Shown one piece after another: positions 7,691 through 9,460 of a stretch of 9,460 nucleotides of DNA. The stretch is from Oligoflexales bacterium (GTDB lineage Bacteria; Bdellovibrionota_B; Oligoflexia; Oligoflexales; CACXFL01). Numbering within the stretch: the stretch's first letter is position 1; each line of letters starts with the position of its first letter. A program made the translations under genes and the position numbers. The DNA lies in NCBI GenBank assembly GCA_028282865.1, contig JANQHA010000605.1, positions 1 to 9,460 of the forward strand, given 5' to 3'. The notes under the pieces were generated by a model. The model was not told the origin of the DNA. It worked only from the letters and a program-made list of their open reading frames with translations, and ran no database searches.

Positions 7691-7720
7691 TCTATAACAT
7701 TTCAATACAGATATATTCAA
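7691..7720 (-). promoter_or_regulatory. Candidate promoter for the large metallopeptidase-kinase gene
   Basis: On the minus strand TTGAAT (7715-7720) and TATAGA (7691-7696) are separated by 18 bases and lie about 48 bases upstream of the start codon. Each hexamer matches four of six sigma-70 consensus positions. The surrounding DNA is AT-rich, so chance matches are likely. Confidence 0.3.
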
Positions 7721-7753
7721 CGGGTATAAATATTTCATATAGATATTGGATAC

Positions 7754-7779
7754 TTATGCTGACCTACGAGCTAGCATAA
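7754..7779. repeat. Inverted repeat between the regulator operon and the large gene
   Basis: TTATGCT (7754-7760) and AGCATAA (7773-7779) are perfectly complementary across a 12-base loop. It lies 34 bases upstream of the candidate -35 box and 60 bases beyond the stop of the exported-protein gene. There is no T run after it on the minus strand, so an operator or mRNA structure is as likely as a terminator. Confidence 0.35.
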
Positions 7780-7838
7780 CCTACAATGCCAACTTTCAAG
7801 TCTAAAAGCCTCAACGATTTGCATAATTCAAGTGGATT

Positions 7839-8795
7839 TCAGATTTCTAAGCCATCACAGCGATGAAACCCAACTAACCGAGGCCCGTCGCTAACAAAGT
7901 TGACTAAAATGCCTACGCCGTCGTCATCTGATTGCATGGTCATATGAATTTCAGCCGTGCCACCAATTCGTAGATCGAGCTTTGACTTGCCATAGTCGTC
8001 CTCCGGTATGAAGCCGGAAATGACATCCTCCCACACTTTTCCAGATTTTGGCTTCCTATAAGTTTTAAGCTGTGGCCCTTCGCCAAAATTATCGTAGCTA
8101 TCAAACTGGCTATCAAATGATACTTTTACAGATTCGATGTCAATAACCTTATCTTTCTTAACCCAGTAAGTAAGAAGAATTTTGTTCAACACACCATACT
8201 TCGACTCCAGTCGACATTCTTGAGACTTAAGTCGTGCTAGAGTAATATCAGGTTTCGTATAAATAGTATTTTGAGGATTTCTATTAAAGCGGCTAAGTAC
8301 GGCTCCTGCTTCTCCGTAGCGAATTTTAGATGAGATCTCATAGCTATTTTCGGCCTGATAGTATTTCGACTTCAATAGGATAAAGCGCAACATTTCATGA
8401 AAAACGAATTGGTGAGTGAGTGGGTGTTTTGCGATGTATTTTTCCCATACTTCCTGATCAAGAACATAGGTTAAGGGTTTCCCATCACGATCATAAGCAA
8501 GCTTAGCATCGACCTTGCGATTATGAATATCGTATACTGGCCCTTTTCGGACTTCAACGGGTACTTTAAGAGCATTCTTATATTTAGCAAGCTGTGACTC
8601 AGTTAGAATTTTTCCTCTTACGCTGACACTTTTTAGCACATAATGCACTTCTCTAGCTATTCTGTTAAACTCCATAGCAATGATATTTCCTCCGTTATCC
8701 ACCTCATTAGCATGGCTCACAATATAACCGAGAAATATTTGAACGCCGACAATCGAAACTATTGTCCTAAAGTTTTTTCTAATTAACAAAATCAT
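7839..8795 (-). CDS. Exported protein of unknown function paired with a TIGR02147-type regulator (318 aa)
   Basis: Residues 1-29 look like a signal peptide (RKNFR, hydrophobic core, SHA before the cut), so the protein probably acts in the periplasm or outside. After an acidic GG-containing start (EVDNGGN) comes a mostly helical region with VFHEMLRFILL (H133, E134) followed by YEISSKI. This HE...R plus Y-x-[IV]-S-S pattern recalls short secreted proteins of Bdellovibrio-like bacteria, recalled from general knowledge and not checked. It is not a full HExxH zinc motif. The C-terminal third is strand-rich and is bracketed by C194 and C313, possibly a disulfide pair. Its ATG overlaps the TGA of the upstream regulator gene (ATGA), with AAAGGG eight bases upstream, so translation is likely coupled. 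Function is unknown; co-regulation with the regulator is strongly suggested. Confidence 0.75.
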   Translation of the reverse strand: MILLIRKNFRTIVSIVGVQIFLGYIVSHANEVDNGGNIIAMEFNRIAREVHYVLKSVSVRGKILTESQLAKYKNALKVPVEVRKGPVYDIHNRKVDAKLAYDRDGKPLTYVLDQEVWEKYIAKHPLTHQFVFHEMLRFILLKSKYYQAENSYEISSKIRYGEAGAVLSRFNRNPQNTIYTKPDITLARLKSQECRLESKYGVLNKILLTYWVKKDKVIDIESVKVSFDSQFDSYDNFGEGPQLKTYRKPKSGKVWEDVISGFIPEDDYGKSKLDLRIGGTAEIHMTMQSDDDGVGILVNFVSDGPRLVGFHRCDGLEI

Positions 8796-9460
8796 GTAAT
8801 TTTCCCTTTCTCCCGAGCTTCCCCAAAATCAATGGGGAAAAATTGCAATGCTAACGTATAAACTCTGCCAACCTTTTTTGGTTTACTGTACTTCGCAATA
8901 AGCCTCCTTCTGAATTTTATAATCTCACGCTTCACCTCTTCATACTCATTCTCATTCACTGGAATAGTGATAGAGCTAAGATACCTTTCATCAATTGCTA
9001 TCTGTTCTAAAGATTCTTCGGCCTTAAGGAGGTTAGCTCTATGATATTTTCTAATAGCAGATGAGCTTATGTCCCTAGTCGTAGTCAAAGAACCATCAAC
9101 CTGGTAAAAACCAGTTTTGTTACGTCGTTTAATCAAACCAAAATTCAACAGCTTATCTAATGCCCTGTCAGCTTGCAGCCGGGTAATCCCGAGGCGCTTA
9201 GAAACCCAGTTTGCGTCAAATTTCGCATCGGTAAAATAGGATAGCCCTAGAATTGCGTAATAATACCACTCAGAAAGGATTTGAAAGTGATTTAACTGTA
9301 ATTGCCGGTATTTTTTTTTGATAGTTCGAGATTGTTTCGATCCAGACTTAGCACTTTTATTCTGCTCTGATACAGCTTGAAACAACTTATCACGTTCCTC
9401 AGGAGGAATTGCTAAACGGTTTGCAATTTTTGCGGCAGTTTTGAAAGACAATGGAGATTT
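8792..9460 (-). CDS. TIGR02147/DUF4423-type winged-helix regulator, N-terminus outside window
   Basis: The frame is open to the window edge. The TTG at 9449-9451 is an internal Leu codon, because the preceding codons read K-S-P-L and continue the family pattern GKxxLSxKTAxKIA. About 222 residues are present; family members usually have about 270-290, so roughly 50-60 N-terminal residues are missing. The visible protein shows an IA-rich helix with ERDKLF, then HFQILSEWYYYAILGLSYF, a winged-helix segment (ANWVSKRLGITRLQADRALDKL, followed by NFGLIKR) and a wing-like TGFYQVDGSL. The C-terminal half contains the family's conserved helical and strand pattern (EYEEVKREIIKFRRRLI, YTLALQFFPI). The family is a predicted DNA-binding regulator expanded in Fibrobacter and Bdellovibrio relatives; direct functional evidence is scarce. 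It overlaps the exported-protein gene downstream by four bases. Confidence 0.85.
   Translation of the reverse strand, partial: KSPLSFKTAAKIANRLAIPPEERDKLFQAVSEQNKSAKSGSKQSRTIKKKYRQLQLNHFQILSEWYYYAILGLSYFTDAKFDANWVSKRLGITRLQADRALDKLLNFGLIKRRNKTGFYQVDGSLTTTRDISSSAIRKYHRANLLKAEESLEQIAIDERYLSSITIPVNENEYEEVKREIIKFRRRLIAKYSKPKKVGRVYTLALQFFPIDFGEAREKGKIT

Noticed and set aside
8385..8399. HEMLR in the 318-residue exported protein as a zinc protease motif
   Set aside because: The second His of HExxH is Arg (R137), and no downstream third ligand is evident, so catalytic zinc binding is not supported.
9449..9451. TTG start codon for the regulator gene
   Set aside because: The frame stays open upstream to the window edge, and the residues before it (K-S-P) continue the family pattern, so the real start lies outside the window.
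1..9460. CRISPR arrays, tRNA or rRNA genes
   Set aside because: No regularly spaced repeats, cloverleaf-like sequences or rRNA-like segments were seen on either strand.

Overview
The window looks like an AT-rich chromosomal segment from a Gram-negative, secretion-rich bacterium. The best guess is the Bdellovibrionota/Oligoflexia group. This rests on a TIGR02147/DUF4423-type regulator translationally coupled to a small exported protein (a pairing typical of those genomes), a lipoprotein, and a very large exported multidomain protein. The taxonomic call is inference.

Positions 1-1775 are a mobile-element zone. An ISL3-family transposase gene (minus strand, 161-1343) keeps its zinc ribbon and its acidic catalytic-type residues but is split by one extra T at a TTT-TGA-C site. 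Its ribosome binding site is buried in a 14-bp hairpin just upstream of the start codon. A second, truncated copy of the same element's 3' end lies at about 1462-1634 in the same orientation. Together they form a roughly 1.4-kb direct-repeat arrangement. No matching terminal inverted repeat was found on the upstream side of the complete copy, so it may be immobile.

Positions 1776-2843 (plus strand) encode an unrecognised 355-residue predicted lipoprotein, possibly preceded by an overlapping 7-codon leader. It converges on the next gene.

Positions 2952-7643 (minus strand) encode the most striking gene, a 1563-residue exported protein. It has an N-terminal signal peptide, an M48-like zinc metallopeptidase domain (HEWVH, EALAD, HP...R), about 1000 residues of unrecognised mostly helical sequence, and a C-terminal ABC1/UbiB-like kinase fold with an invariant-type Lys and two Asp motifs. 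I know of no described system that joins these two enzyme types in one secreted polypeptide.

Positions 7839-9460 (minus strand) carry a two-gene operon: a TIGR02147-type winged-helix regulator (its N-terminus lies beyond the window) and a 318-residue exported protein of unknown function, overlapping by ATGA. A 195-base gap with an inverted repeat and a weak promoter-like sequence separates this pair from the large metallopeptidase-kinase gene. The large gene could therefore be read through from the pair or transcribed separately.
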